The position numbers and the translations under genes were made by a program. The notes under the pieces are model-generated. The model saw only the letters and a program-made list of their open reading frames with translations. It made no database searches and was not told the DNA's origin. From positions 3,303,776 through 3,367,775 of the forward strand of contig NZ_CP025746.1 of assembly GCF_004015185.1 (NCBI RefSeq): 64,000 bases of DNA, read 5' to 3'. This document shows, piece by piece, positions 24,367 through 33,838 of the stretch (its first letter is position 1; the number at the start of each line of letters is the position of its first letter). The DNA is from Clostridium manihotivorum. Its GTDB lineage: Bacteria; Bacillota; Clostridia; Clostridiales; Clostridiaceae.

Positions 24367-25959
24367 ATGAAAATAGAAGAGTATTTTGATAAATCCATAG
24401 ATTATTTGCCATGGGAGGAATGTGGAGAAGAGAAGAAAAGAGAGCAGTTTCTATGGCAGGAACAGCTGATAGTAAAATATAATGCTGATTTTGGAGAAGA
24501 TTGCTTTGTTTCGCAATATGCTAGCATTTATGGTGTAGAAGAACTGAATTTAGGAGATGGATGCATGATTTGTGCCGGAGTTTTGCTTCGTAATATAAGT
24601 CTTACTGCTGGTGAAAAATGTTCTTTTAATACTAATGCATATCTTCAGGGTAAAATAAAGTTAGGGGATTTTGTACGTATTGCCCCAGACGCTAAAATAA
24701 TCGCGATGAACCATACCTTTGATGATTTAAATAAACCTATTTGTCAGCAACCTATAAGGTCAAAAGGGATTATTATTGGAGATGATGTTTGGATTGGTGC
24801 TGGAGCCGTTATTTTAGATGGGATAAACATTGGAAGTCATTCTGTTATTGCAGCTGGCGCCGTTGTCACAAAGGATGTTCCTGAATATGCTGTTGTAGGT
24901 GGTAATCCTGCGAAGCTTATTAGGTCAAGACTCGAAAGCAACGATAGAAGAAAAATAAATGAAGAGGACTTGAAAAAACGTCTACAGGAATTTGGAGGTG
25001 AAGTACGTGATCAATGGCAGGCTGTGCTTAATAATAGAAAAAAACATATAAATGGCAGAGAGATATACGTAAACCTTCCAGAGGATTCTAGCGAAGAAGT
25101 TCGTCCATGGTGTGATGCAATAGAGATTGCAGCTATGTTTGATGGAATACCTGATATTTTGGATAAAGAAGTACTAATTAAAGAGGTTCAAAAATTGCAA
25201 CCAACCATGATTGATTACAATGTGTTGACTGTGGGATATGCTTTAGAAGTACTTGGAACAAAAATTCTGAATCCATTTAAGTATATTGAAAATGAAAATA
25301 AAGTACAGTTAGAAGAAAAACTTTCCTCCTATGATTGGAAAAATGATATTTGGTCTGCAGGAGCAAATATTGATCATTATGGCACCGCTTTATATATGAA
25401 CAAAAAATATTTTCAATCGAAAAATTCTGGTACAACCTTATTTGGCTGGCTAAGTTTAAATGCTAATGCACAAAATGGAATGTGGGGTGTTGAAAATAAA
25501 GATGACCTATTACAGCTGGTCAATGGTTTTTACAGGTTAACGAGAGGAACCTATGCACAGTTTGGTATTCCTCTTCCATATCCAAAACAAGCTATTGATA
25601 CCTTGTTAGAACATTCAAAGAATACTAGATATTTTAGACAAGATTGTGGCAATGCCTGCAATGTTTTAGATGTAATTCATCCTTTATGGCTTTGTAAAAA
25701 ACAAACAAATTATAGATATGATGAAGGCAAAGAGTGGGCTTATTTACAAATAGAAAGAATATTGAAGAACTGGCAATACGAAGAAGGCTTTAGTTTTGAG
25801 CTAGAAACAAACTACAACCCAGGGCTTATGGGTACAGAAATGTGGCTTTCTATCCTATATTTGCTAACTGATTATATTGGCTATTCAGACGTTCTTGGAT
25901 ATAAACCAAAAGGCGTGCATCGAACAGAAGTTGCATTAGATATTATAAAAAATAATTGA
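24367..25959 (+). CDS. hexapeptide acyltransferase fused to an unknown C-terminal domain
   Basis: The 530-residue protein has two parts. Residues about 30-195 form a left-handed beta-helix acetyltransferase of the maltose/galactoside O-acetyltransferase (LacA/Maa) kind. They include the catalytic-loop region MNHTFDD and the typical [20 protein letters not shown] and [10 protein letters not shown]. Residues about 200-530 are an alpha-helical, Trp/Tyr-rich region I cannot assign. It has a [14 protein letters not shown] segment and repeated (W/Y)-rich helices, vaguely like alpha/alpha-toroid enzymes. Ordinary members stop near 190-210 residues. GAAAAGGAG precedes the ATG. The divergent AraC gene suggests sugar-linked control. 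Confidence 0.8.
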   Translation: MKIEEYFDKSIDYLPWEECGEEKKREQFLWQEQLIVKYNADFGEDCFVSQYASIYGVEELNLGDGCMICAGVLLRNISLTAGEKCSFNTNAYLQGKIKLGDFVRIAPDAKIIAMNHTFDDLNKPICQQPIRSKGIIIGDDVWIGAGAVILDGINIGSHSVIAAGAVVTKDVPEYAVVGGNPAKLIRSRLESNDRRKINEEDLKKRLQEFGGEVRDQWQAVLNNRKKHINGREIYVNLPEDSSEEVRPWCDAIEIAAMFDGIPDILDKEVLIKEVQKLQPTMIDYNVLTVGYALEVLGTKILNPFKYIENENKVQLEEKLSSYDWKNDIWSAGANIDHYGTALYMNKKYFQSKNSGTTLFGWLSLNANAQNGMWGVENKDDLLQLVNGFYRLTRGTYAQFGIPLPYPKQAIDTLLEHSKNTRYFRQDCGNACNVLDVIHPLWLCKKQTNYRYDEGKEWAYLQIERILKNWQYEEGFSFELETNYNPGLMGTEMWLSILYLLTDYIGYSDVLGYKPKGVHRTEVALDIIKNN

Positions 25960-25975
25960 AGTAAGAAATAAACAT

Positions 25976-26217
25976 TTACCAGTAGTCGCTAATAAAGTAA
26001 GGCTCATCATGAAAAAAGCGATGTTCAAGCACATGTACATGTAAATGGCGCTATAACAAATTATGAAACCTTAATTTTGATTTTCGAATTAGAGTCTGGA
26101 AGTCAAATTGAGTTTTCAGTCGGAGATAATAATTTTAAAAGTGTACATTTATACGAACATGGAGAGCTGGCTTACAAAGGGAAAAACTTTATCAAATTTG
26201 AATCTGATTGTAATTAA
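25976..26217 (+). pseudogene. DUF2500 family gene remnant
   Basis: The frame ending at 26217 encodes NYETLILIFELESGSQIEFS and ELAYKGKNFIKFES, the C-terminal half of the DUF2500 small-membrane-protein family. Upstream, the matching PVVANK piece lies in another frame (about 25979-25996), and no start, ribosome site or membrane segment remains. It is a 5'-truncated and frameshifted relic. Confidence 0.6.
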
Positions 26218-26300
26218 GGAGTTGGGATCTATTGGGAATAAATAGAGCATCAAGCTTGAAGTTATAAAAAAAACAGAGCAATTATTTTAAAGAATATACT

Positions 26301-26349
26301 AATCACACATCGATATACTTTACATATATCAGTGTGTGATTATTTTTTT
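26301..26349. terminator. intrinsic terminator
   Basis: AATCACACA (26301-26309) pairs with TGTGTGATT (26333-26341), with an ATAT/ATAT inner pairing and a TATTTTTTTATT tail. It separates the acyltransferase region from the convergent MerR gene. Confidence 0.8.
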
Positions 26350-26406
26350 ATTCTTTATCAAATTATATTTTAGATAAAACTCTGTATAAGTATGTATAAA
26401 AAGCCG

Positions 26407-26841
26407 CTAAATCTTATTTTCACTTTTGTCTAAAAATTTCATTGCTAGCTCTTCACGTAATCCAGGTACATCGGTTGTCCCTTTTTCCTTTGACACTCTA
26501 TAAAATTCACATTTATATTTTATCCTTGCTAAAGCGTCTTGTAAGATTGCAATCTGTTTCTCAGTTTCCTCTTTCTGATGAACAAATAGTTCATATCTTT
26601 TATCAATAGTTGAATCACCCTCTTCACACCATTGAAAAAACTGTTTAATATCATCAAGAGGCATTCCTGTGTTTTTTAAACACTCTATCATTTTTAGACA
26701 TTCTACATCTGAATCATCAAAGACTCTTATATTACCAGTAGTTCTATTGACTAGTGGAAGAAGCCCTTTTTTATCATAATAACGAAGAGTTGATATAGAT
26801 ATATTTAGCATCTTTGAAATATCACCAATGGAATAATTCAT
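26407..26841 (-). CDS. MerR family regulator
   Basis: A 144-residue protein of the short MerR type. The winged helix (residues 1-70) contains ISKMLNISISTLRYYDKKGL, and a dimerisation coiled coil (about 80-125) follows. There is one Cys in the coil (KCEF) but no clustered metal-binding Cys, so metal sensing is unlikely. It is divergent from the cupin/CMD genes, whose promoter has the diagnostic 19-bp spacer with a palindrome. It should activate those genes in response to an unknown electrophile, aromatic or oxidative signal. Confidence 0.88.
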   Translation of the reverse strand: MNYSIGDISKMLNISISTLRYYDKKGLLPLVNRTTGNIRVFDDSDVECLKMIECLKNTGMPLDDIKQFFQWCEEGDSTIDKRYELFVHQKEETEKQIAILQDALARIKYKCEFYRVSKEKGTTDVPGLREELAMKFLDKSENKI

Positions 26842-26894
26842 AAATTTCCTCCAAAAATATTTTAAAAATCTTACATTAAATTTAAAATTAAATG

Positions 26895-26925
26895 TTGACC
26901 TAAAGTTAGGTTTAGGTCTTATGAT
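26895..26925 (+). promoter_or_regulatory. MerR-type promoter and operator
   Basis: TTGACC (26895-26900) and TATGAT (26920-26925) are 19 bp apart. The perfect dyad GACCTAAA (26897-26904) with TTTAGGTC (26911-26918) fills the spacer. This is a textbook MerR target facing the cupin gene. Confidence 0.82.
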
Positions 26926-27045
26926 ATATTTATCATAAGATACAAATGGAACTCATGCAATACTAAAATATACTTTTTCAAAAGAAAAAGTTTTTGATAT
27001 AAGTCTTATAAAATACTAACTAGACAGTTTGAGGGTTGGAATCTT

Positions 27046-27081
27046 ATGGAAAATAATAAAAATAAGAGTGAGGAGAAATAA
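27046..27081 (+). CDS. 11-codon leader ORF before the cupin gene
   Basis: ATG GAA AAT and so on encodes MENNKNKSEEK and ends 3 bp before the cupin ATG, with GAGGGTTGG upstream. It may be a leader peptide, or chance translation inside the 150-nt untranslated region. Its 3' end supplies the GAGGAG ribosome site of the cupin gene. Confidence 0.25.
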   Translation: MENNKNKSEEK

Positions 27082-27083
27082 AT

Positions 27084-27494
27084 ATGGAAATCAAAGAATT
27101 AAAAAAAGTATCGGACTTTTTACTAGGAGAAGAAAATACTGCATATGCGCCATATTTTATCGGAAAAAGCTATTTAAGTGTCCTTAATACTAAAGAAGTA
27201 TTTATATCTAATGTTACATTTGAGCCAGGGTGCCGTAATAACTGGCATATTCACCATGGTAGTGGACAGATATTGATTTGTGTTGGCGGTCATGGCTGGT
27301 ATCAGGAGATGGGTAAGGAACCACAGTATTTAAAAAGCGGAGATGTAGTATATATTGCTCCAGAAATCAAACACTGGCACGGGGCTGTAGCAGATGAACC
27401 ATTTGCACATCTAGCTTTATCTATTCCAGTAGAAGGTGCTTCAAATCAGTGGTGTGAAGCAGTAACAGATGAAGAATATAGCAAATTAAAATAA
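27084..27494 (+). CDS. cupin domain protein
   Basis: A 136-residue single cupin. Motif 1 is WHIHHGSGQILICVGG (metal-binding His residues near 53-56) and motif 2 is LKSGDVVYIAPEIKHWHGAV (near 90-109). It resembles the small cupins encoded together with carboxymuconolactone decarboxylase-like proteins, as here, 50 bp downstream. Such pairs are often induced by quinones, aldehydes or oxidants through a MerR regulator, which matches the divergent gene. The exact reaction is unknown. A GAGGAG site precedes the ATG. Confidence 0.82.
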   Translation: MEIKELKKVSDFLLGEENTAYAPYFIGKSYLSVLNTKEVFISNVTFEPGCRNNWHIHHGSGQILICVGGHGWYQEMGKEPQYLKSGDVVYIAPEIKHWHGAVADEPFAHLALSIPVEGASNQWCEAVTDEEYSKLK

Positions 27495-27543
27495 TAATGT
27501 ATTGTATAGATAGAATAAAAGTTTTCTTAGAAGGGAGATATTT

Positions 27544-27864
27544 ATGAAAAAGCAAACAGCAGGAAAAGACGCACTTGGAACTTTTGCACCAAAATTTGCA
27601 GAGCTAAATGATGAGGTTTTATTTGGCCAGGTGTGGTCACGAGAGGATAAATTATCTGCAAGGGATAGAAGTTTGATTACAGTAACCGCATTAATGACAA
27701 AAGGAATTTTTGATAATTCTTTAAAATTTCATCTGATAAATGCGAAAAATAACGGAGTAACTTCAGAAGAAATTGCTGAGGTTATAACACATCTAGCATT
27801 TTATGTAGGATGGCCTAATGCGTGGGCAACCTTTGCATTAGCAAAAGAGGTTTGGGTTGAGTAA
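27544..27864 (+). CDS. carboxymuconolactone decarboxylase (CMD) family protein
   Basis: The 106-residue all-helical protein has RDRSLITVTALMTKG and the VTHLAFYVGWPNAWATFALA segment split across residues about 79-98. These match the gamma-carboxymuconolactone decarboxylase family rather than AhpD, because the CxxC redox pair is absent. AAGGGAG precedes the ATG, and it shares the MerR-controlled transcript with the cupin gene. A role in handling a reactive carbonyl or quinone compound is plausible, but the substrate is unknown. Confidence 0.85.
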   Translation: MKKQTAGKDALGTFAPKFAELNDEVLFGQVWSREDKLSARDRSLITVTALMTKGIFDNSLKFHLINAKNNGVTSEEIAEVITHLAFYVGWPNAWATFALAKEVWVE

Positions 27865-28045
27865 AGCAAACTATACATCAAATCAATAAAAGTCAAAGTA
27901 TTTATAAAGCATAATCAAGAAAGCTTGCCTATATAAAGTAGCTAGTTTATGTTTCGAAATTTTGTAAACTAAGAAATATTTAGTTATGATTTGAAAGATA
28001 AGCTGAAAAAATAAATAAATTCGTTGAATTACAGGAGGATGAAAA

Positions 28046-29806
28046 ATGCATTTAGATAAAATTAACTCACCAGAGGACTTAAAAAAATTATCAATAGTAG
28101 AGATGAATGAATTAAGCACAGAGCTTCGTCAAGTGTTACTTAAGAAATTAAGTGAGCACGGGGGGCATATAGGACCAAATCTTGGAATGGTAGAGCTTAC
28201 AGTTGCATTGCATTATGTATTTAACTCCCCAAAGGATAAAATTGTATATGATGTATCACATCAAAGTTATATTCATAAGATGCTTACCGGAAGAAAAGAC
28301 GCGTTTATCAACTCTGAAAAATACGATGAAGTGTCAGGCTATACCAATCCAGAAGAAAGTGAGCATGACTTTTTCAATATTGGGCATACTTCCACATCAA
28401 TAAGTCTTGCCTGTGGTCTTGCAAAGGGAAGAGATCTAAAAAATGAAAAGGATAATGTTATTGCTATTATAGGAGATGGATCACTAAGTGGTGGAGAAGC
28501 CTATGAAGGTCTTAACAATGCTGCTGAGGCTGGAACAAACATGATTATTATTGTAAATGATAATGATATGTCTATTGCAGAAAACCATGGTGGTTTATAT
28601 AAGAATCTTAAAGAACTTAGAGATACAGAAGGTAAAAGTGAGTGCAACTTCTTTAAGGCTATGGGACTAGATTACTATTATGTTAGTGATGGACATGATT
28701 TAGGACAATTGATAAGCACCTTCAATAAAGTTAAGGATATAGAGCATCCAGTGGTAATTCATATTCATACAATAAAGGGCAAAGGCTTTGAGATTGCTGA
28801 AAAGAATAAAGAACAGTGGCATTATGGAATGCCTTTTGAATTAGAAACAGGAGCTTCAAAGGTTTCTATGGGCAATGCAGAGAATTATTCGAATTTGACA
28901 GGCGAATACCTGTTAGATCTAATGAAGCAAGATCCAACTGTTGTTGCTATTACCTCTGGAACTCCAACTGTACTTGGTTTTGGACCAGGTAGAAGAAAGG
29001 AAGCTGGTAAACAGTTTGTAGATGTTGGCATTGCAGAAGAGCATGCAGTTGCTTTAGCTTCAGGAATTGCAGCCAACGGAGGAAAGCCAGTTTATGGAGT
29101 GTATAGCACCTTTCTTCAAAGAACCTATGATCAACTTTCGCAGGATTTGTGCATAAACAATAACCCTGCCTTAATACTAGTAAATGCTGCGTCAGTTTAC
29201 GGAATGAATGATGTTACGCATCTAGGAATATTTGATATTGGATTTATGAGCAATATTCCTAACATGGTATATCTTGCTCCAACCTGTAAAGAGGAATACT
29301 TTGCTATGGTTAATTGGGGAATAAACCAAAATGAACATCCGGTAGCAATTCGTGTTCCGGCAATGGGTGTAATAGAAAGTAGTATTGAAGACACAACAGA
29401 TTATTCTATACTAAATAAATACCAAGTTAGCAAAGAAGGTAAAGACGTTGCAATAATTGCACTTGGGGATTTCTATCAACTTGGTCAGTCAGTTGTCTCA
29501 AAACTTTCAGCAGAAAACAACATAGAAGCTACTTTGATTAATCCAAAGTATATAACAGGTATAGATGAAGAATTACTTGAGAACTTAAAGAAAGAGCATA
29601 AACTTGTAATCACACTTGAAGATGGTATTTTAGATGGTGGTTTTGGAGAAAAGATAGCAAGATACTATGGCCCTTCTGAGGTAAAAGTAGTAAACTATGG
29701 TATAAAAAAGGAATTACTAGATCGTTATGTTGCAGAGGAGCTTATGAAGAAGAATAGACTTACTGAGGGGCAGATTATAGAAGATATTACTAGCATCATA
29801 AAGTAA
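28046..29806 (+). CDS. dxs: 1-deoxy-D-xylulose-5-phosphate synthase-like thiamine enzyme
   Basis: A 586-residue transketolase-family protein with the full DXS domain order. The thiamine-binding half has GHIGPNLGMVELTVALHYVF and the diphosphate/Mg motif GDGSLSGGEAYEGLN near residue 143, ending in the second ligand NDND. The pyrimidine domain has VDVGIAEEHAVALASG near 330 and the C-terminal transketolase domain follows. The reaction would be pyruvate plus glyceraldehyde 3-phosphate to DXP, for isoprenoids and thiamine. It is shorter than housekeeping DXS (about 620), and the usual GALTGG reads GSLSGG, so this may be a second, divergent copy. It is monocistronic with an AGGAGG site. Confidence 0.82.
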   Translation: MHLDKINSPEDLKKLSIVEMNELSTELRQVLLKKLSEHGGHIGPNLGMVELTVALHYVFNSPKDKIVYDVSHQSYIHKMLTGRKDAFINSEKYDEVSGYTNPEESEHDFFNIGHTSTSISLACGLAKGRDLKNEKDNVIAIIGDGSLSGGEAYEGLNNAAEAGTNMIIIVNDNDMSIAENHGGLYKNLKELRDTEGKSECNFFKAMGLDYYYVSDGHDLGQLISTFNKVKDIEHPVVIHIHTIKGKGFEIAEKNKEQWHYGMPFELETGASKVSMGNAENYSNLTGEYLLDLMKQDPTVVAITSGTPTVLGFGPGRRKEAGKQFVDVGIAEEHAVALASGIAANGGKPVYGVYSTFLQRTYDQLSQDLCINNNPALILVNAASVYGMNDVTHLGIFDIGFMSNIPNMVYLAPTCKEEYFAMVNWGINQNEHPVAIRVPAMGVIESSIEDTTDYSILNKYQVSKEGKDVAIIALGDFYQLGQSVVSKLSAENNIEATLINPKYITGIDEELLENLKKEHKLVITLEDGILDGGFGEKIARYYGPSEVKVVNYGIKKELLDRYVAEELMKKNRLTEGQIIEDITSIIK

Positions 29807-29830
29807 ACCTATATTCCTTATAATTATATG

Positions 29831-29868
29831 AATTCAGATAGGATAATTTTTAACTATCTGAATTTCTT
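29831..29868 (+). terminator. terminator after dxs
   Basis: AATTCAGATAG (29831-29841) pairs with CTATCTGAATT (29854-29864), followed by a T-rich tail. Confidence 0.8.
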
Positions 29869-30103
29869 TGTTCTTTCGGAAAACCTCATGGATGTTAAAG
29901 CCGTCACAAAAATAGAATAAAAAGCTTATCTTTTTCATAGAGCATGTATTGACCAAATTAATTACTCTCCCACTTTAATTATAACATATACGATTTCTTA
30001 AAAACAGCCTTATAATTTGCTCTTTTTGCGGGTATTATAGGAGCAGATATTACGTCATAGAGAAATGTTTTATCCACACCTATAAAAAGGAAGGAGAAAA
30101 TGT

Positions 30104-32719
30104 ATGAATTCATATGTGCTTAGCTTTCAGGAGATTGACAAAACAATGCTTTCTATAGCAGGGGGAAAAGGTGCCAACCTAGGTGAACTAACCAAGGTTA
30201 ATGGAATCTTAGTTCCAGAAGGTTTTTGTGTTACCACAGAAGCTTATAAAAATGTAATTGCAGATAATCAGGAGCTTAGAGATTTATTAGATAAGTTATC
30301 ACTGGTTTCTGTAGAAGATAGGGAGAAAATTCGAGAGATTAGTAAGGATATTCGTAAAGTCATAAAAGATATAGTTATTTCTAAAGATATATTAGAAAAG
30401 ATAGAAGAGTATCTAGTAAAATTTGGTGAGAAATATTCTTATGCAATACGATCTAGTGCAACTGCAGAAGACTTACCTACAGCTTCCTTTGCTGGACAGC
30501 AAGATACTTATTTAAATATTATGGGAAGGGATTCAATCCTAAAGCATATAAGTAAATGCTGGGCATCACTGTTTACAGAAAGAGCAATAGTTTATCGTCT
30601 TCAAAACTGCTTTGACCACCGCAAAGTTTATCTTTCTGTGGTAGTTCAGAAGATGGTGTTCCCACAGGTGTCTGGAATTTTGTTTACTGCTGATCCAGTG
30701 ACTTGTAACAGAAAGGTGTTGTCCATTGATGCCAGCTTTGGCCTTGGTGAGTCACTAGTCTCAGGTATTGTAAATGCTGACAACTATAAAGTACTTAACG
30801 GCAAGGTTGTTGATAAAAAGATATCCTCAAAAAAACTGGCTATTCATGCATTAAATGATGGTGGTACGAAACAGCAGGAGATTACAGCTGAACTACAGAA
30901 CTCTCAAGCTCTAAGTGACAAACAGATTTTGCAACTTGAGATAATAGGTAGAAAGCTAGAAGATTATTTCGGTTTTCCCCAGGATATAGAATGGTGTTTA
31001 GCTGATGATATATTTTATATTGTCCAAAGCAGACCAATCACAACTTTATACCCTACTCCTATTGCCAATGATCAAGAGAATCATGTCTACATATCTGTAG
31101 GTCATCAACAAATGATGACAGATCCTTTAAAACCACTGGGAATGTCATTAATGGAGTTAGTGTCATATGGTCAAAGGTTTAAAGCTGGTGGAAGGCTCTT
31201 TGTTGATGTAGCTAAAATGCTAGCTTCCCCTGACAGCAGAAAAATGTTATTAACTAACATGGGACAACATGACCCGCTTATGAAAGATGCACTTGTGACC
31301 ATATTAGATAGAGGAGACTTCATAAAGAATTCACCTGAAAATAAGGAACAACACAGTAATCCTAAGGGGAATAAAGGCGTATCGGCTGCTGGTACTCAAG
31401 CACCAATAGAAAACAACCCCACGATCGTTTCAGAGTTAATTAAGAAAAGTCAAACCTCTATAGATAACCTAAAACAAAATATTCAAGGAAAATCAGGAAC
31501 AAATTTAATTGATTTTATACTAGAAGATATCCAGGAGTTAAAGAGAATATTATTTGACCCACAAAGTTCAGCTGTATTTATGTCAGCTATAAATGCTTCC
31601 CATTGGATCAATGAAAAAATGAATGAATGGCTTTGTGAAAATAATGCTGCGGATATACTTTCTCAATCTGTTCCAAACAATATCACTTCGGAAATGGGTC
31701 TAGCACTATTAGATCTGGCTGATGTGCTTCGTCCTTATCCAGAGGTAATTGATTATTTAGAACATACAAAAGATGATAACTTTTTGGAGAATCTATCTAA
31801 ATTAAATGGTGGGCTAGAAGTTAAAGCTGCGATACTGTCTTATCTTGAGAAATACGGAATGAGATGTAGCGGTGAAATTGATATTACTAAAACCCGTTGG
31901 AGCGAGAAGCCGCTTACACTTGTACCAATGATTCTTGGCAACATCAAGAATTTTGAGCCAAAGGCTAGTAAGCTAAAATTCGAACAAGGTCAAAAGGAAG
32001 CTCTTGAAAAAGAAAAAGCACTATTACATCGATTGGCTAAGTTGCCAGATGGTGAAGAAAAGGTAAAAGAGACAAAGCGAAATATTGATCTAATCCGAAA
32101 TTTCATTGGGTATCGTGAATACCCGAAATACGGTATGATTAGCCGTTACTTTGTTTATAAGCAGGCTTTAATGAAAGAAGCTGAGCGATTGGTACAAACA
32201 AAAGTTATTACTGAAAAAGAAGATATATATTACCTCACTTTTGAAGAGCTCCGTGAAGTTATAGCTAAAAGTAAACTAGATTATGACATGCTAAGGGAAA
32301 GGAAAGAGGAGCACAAACTATTCGAAAAATTAACTCCTCCACGTGTTATTACTTCTGAAGGTGAAATTATTACAGGTAAATATAAACGGGAAAATCTCCC
32401 TGCTGGTGCCATTGCAGGTTTAGCTGTTTCTTCTGGAGTTGTGGAAGGAAGAGCACGTGTCATATTAAACATGGAAGATGCTGAGCTTGAAGAGGATGAT
32501 ATATTAGTAACTACCTTTACTGATCCTAGTTGGACTCCACTTTTTGTATCCATAAAAGGGCTAGTTACTGAAGTAGGTGGACTTATGACTCATGGTGCAG
32601 TTATTGCACGTGAATATGGTCTACCAGCAGTTGTTGGTGTAGAAAATGCTACCAAATTAATAAAAGACGGCCAAAGGATTAGAGTTAATGGTACGGAAGG
32701 ATATATAGAAGTTATATAA
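30104..32719 (+). CDS. rph: rifamycin phosphotransferase (Rph)-like, PEP-synthase family
   Basis: The 871-residue protein has the three-domain Rph layout. An ATP-grasp region (about 1-320) has GGKGANLGELT, AIRSSATAEDLP and FAGQQDTYLN. A long substrate-binding domain (about 325-770) follows, then a swivelling His domain with GGLMTHGAVIAREYG (His near residue 830; the listerial enzyme uses His825). Rph transfers the beta-phosphate of ATP to the C21 hydroxyl of rifamycins. The length and lack of a PEP-binding TIM-barrel domain exclude a full PEP synthase. Some clostridial relatives are annotated only as PEP synthase, so the true substrate needs proof. It is monocistronic with an AAGGAAGGAG site. 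Confidence 0.75.
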   Translation: MNSYVLSFQEIDKTMLSIAGGKGANLGELTKVNGILVPEGFCVTTEAYKNVIADNQELRDLLDKLSLVSVEDREKIREISKDIRKVIKDIVISKDILEKIEEYLVKFGEKYSYAIRSSATAEDLPTASFAGQQDTYLNIMGRDSILKHISKCWASLFTERAIVYRLQNCFDHRKVYLSVVVQKMVFPQVSGILFTADPVTCNRKVLSIDASFGLGESLVSGIVNADNYKVLNGKVVDKKISSKKLAIHALNDGGTKQQEITAELQNSQALSDKQILQLEIIGRKLEDYFGFPQDIEWCLADDIFYIVQSRPITTLYPTPIANDQENHVYISVGHQQMMTDPLKPLGMSLMELVSYGQRFKAGGRLFVDVAKMLASPDSRKMLLTNMGQHDPLMKDALVTILDRGDFIKNSPENKEQHSNPKGNKGVSAAGTQAPIENNPTIVSELIKKSQTSIDNLKQNIQGKSGTNLIDFILEDIQELKRILFDPQSSAVFMSAINASHWINEKMNEWLCENNAADILSQSVPNNITSEMGLALLDLADVLRPYPEVIDYLEHTKDDNFLENLSKLNGGLEVKAAILSYLEKYGMRCSGEIDITKTRWSEKPLTLVPMILGNIKNFEPKASKLKFEQGQKEALEKEKALLHRLAKLPDGEEKVKETKRNIDLIRNFIGYREYPKYGMISRYFVYKQALMKEAERLVQTKVITEKEDIYYLTFEELREVIAKSKLDYDMLRERKEEHKLFEKLTPPRVITSEGEIITGKYKRENLPAGAIAGLAVSSGVVEGRARVILNMEDAELEEDDILVTTFTDPSWTPLFVSIKGLVTEVGGLMTHGAVIAREYGLPAVVGVENATKLIKDGQRIRVNGTEGYIEVI

Positions 32720-32797
32720 TTATACTTTATGAACTAGCTTTAGCTGTTTAAACTTATTTAGTTTTCAATAAAGCAAGTAAAAGTATATTGATTAAAA

Positions 32798-32836
32798 AAT
32801 AAGATGTTGAGCCTTGGCTTAAACATCTTATTTTTT
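32798..32836 (+). terminator. terminator after rph
   Basis: AAGATGTT plus AGCC pairs with GGCT plus AACATCTT (about 32800-32830), followed by TTTTTTG. Confidence 0.8.
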
Positions 32837-33049
32837 GTGATAAAGTTTTCTAAATGCCATTGGGGGCATATGTTCACTTTTCTTAAACGTATAAACAATT
32901 GTTTTCTTACATGGCAAATATTACATGCAAGGCATCTATGAAAAACCTTCTATCCTAGATAAAGTAGCGGCCATAAATTTCGAATATTAAGAATATACAG
33001 AATTTAAATATCATGAATTAAATTTAAGAATACAGAGGAGATGCTATTA

Positions 33050-33148
33050 TGGATAAAGAAGTTAGTGAAAGACAGAGGATATTCGATTCAGAAGAAAAAA
33101 TTATATTAAAAATATATATAAGTTCTAATAAGGTTTCTACATTCTAAC
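33050..33148 (+). pseudogene. start of an unidentified gene cut by IS copy 1
   Basis: ATG 33050 with a perfect GAGGAGATG-type ribosome site opens MDKEVSERQRIFDSEEKIIL. The frame then runs into the insertion sequence and stops after 32 codons. About 22 residues are native, too few to identify. I find no continuation after the right end of either IS copy, so the rest was lost or never assembled here. Confidence 0.45.
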
Positions 33149-33625
33149 GCATAGCCTGTCTATTGTTGCTGTAGGAACCTTATTTATTGTTCTAATGAAA
33201 TTTTGTATTGAATCCTTAACACGATTCACACTCTTAAAGAACACATTATTCACTACAGATGATTTTAACCATCCCCATAACCCCTCAATTAGATTTAGTT
33301 CTGGACTATATGGTGGTAAAAACATTAATTCAAGTCTATCCTTCATTTCTTCCAAAAACGGTTGTATCAACTTAGCATGATGAATCCTAGCATTGTCAAG
33401 AACAATCACTATTTTACCCTTCGGGTATTGCGAAAGCACCTTCTTTAAAAACTCAAGAAATACTACAGCATCATATTTATCATGTTCTTCACAATAGACA
33501 TGACCGGTTTCATAATCTAATATTCCTATTAATTTTACGCCTGCATTCTTTCCATAAGTAGGTATCTTTCGTTGTTGACCTTTTACAAACCATGTCTTTT
33601 GAATAGCCTGATAATCTCTTATCAT
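33137..33625 (-). CDS. IS630 family transposase, DDE part (copy 1)
   Basis: The 162-residue catalytic half has IVIVLDNARIHHAK (second Asp) and LPPYSPELNLIEGLWGWLKS (Glu). The first catalytic Asp (FQDES) lies just upstream of this ATG in the same open frame, which reaches back to an A8 run near 33669-33676. A full enzyme therefore needs a frameshift from the N-terminal frame at that run, as known for several IS630 members. The product from ATG alone would lack the first Asp. Confidence 0.8.
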   Translation of the reverse strand: MIRDYQAIQKTWFVKGQQRKIPTYGKNAGVKLIGILDYETGHVYCEEHDKYDAVVFLEFLKKVLSQYPKGKIVIVLDNARIHHAKLIQPFLEEMKDRLELMFLPPYSPELNLIEGLWGWLKSSVVNNVFFKSVNRVKDSIQNFIRTINKVPTATIDRLCVRM

Positions 33626-33838
33626 TGATTCATCTTGAAATAATATAGTATCAACTAAGCCATCAAGGTGTTTTTTTTAGAGTTTCAAAATCCCTTTTAA
33701 AAACTTCTTGTTTTTCCTTATCAGCCTTTTTCAGTACGTATGTTGGTCTTGTATAACTCAAATTTAGCCTATGAAGTATAACTGCCATGTCGCTATGTTT
33801 TATAATAATTTTAAAGTTAAGCATAACCCATTGACATA

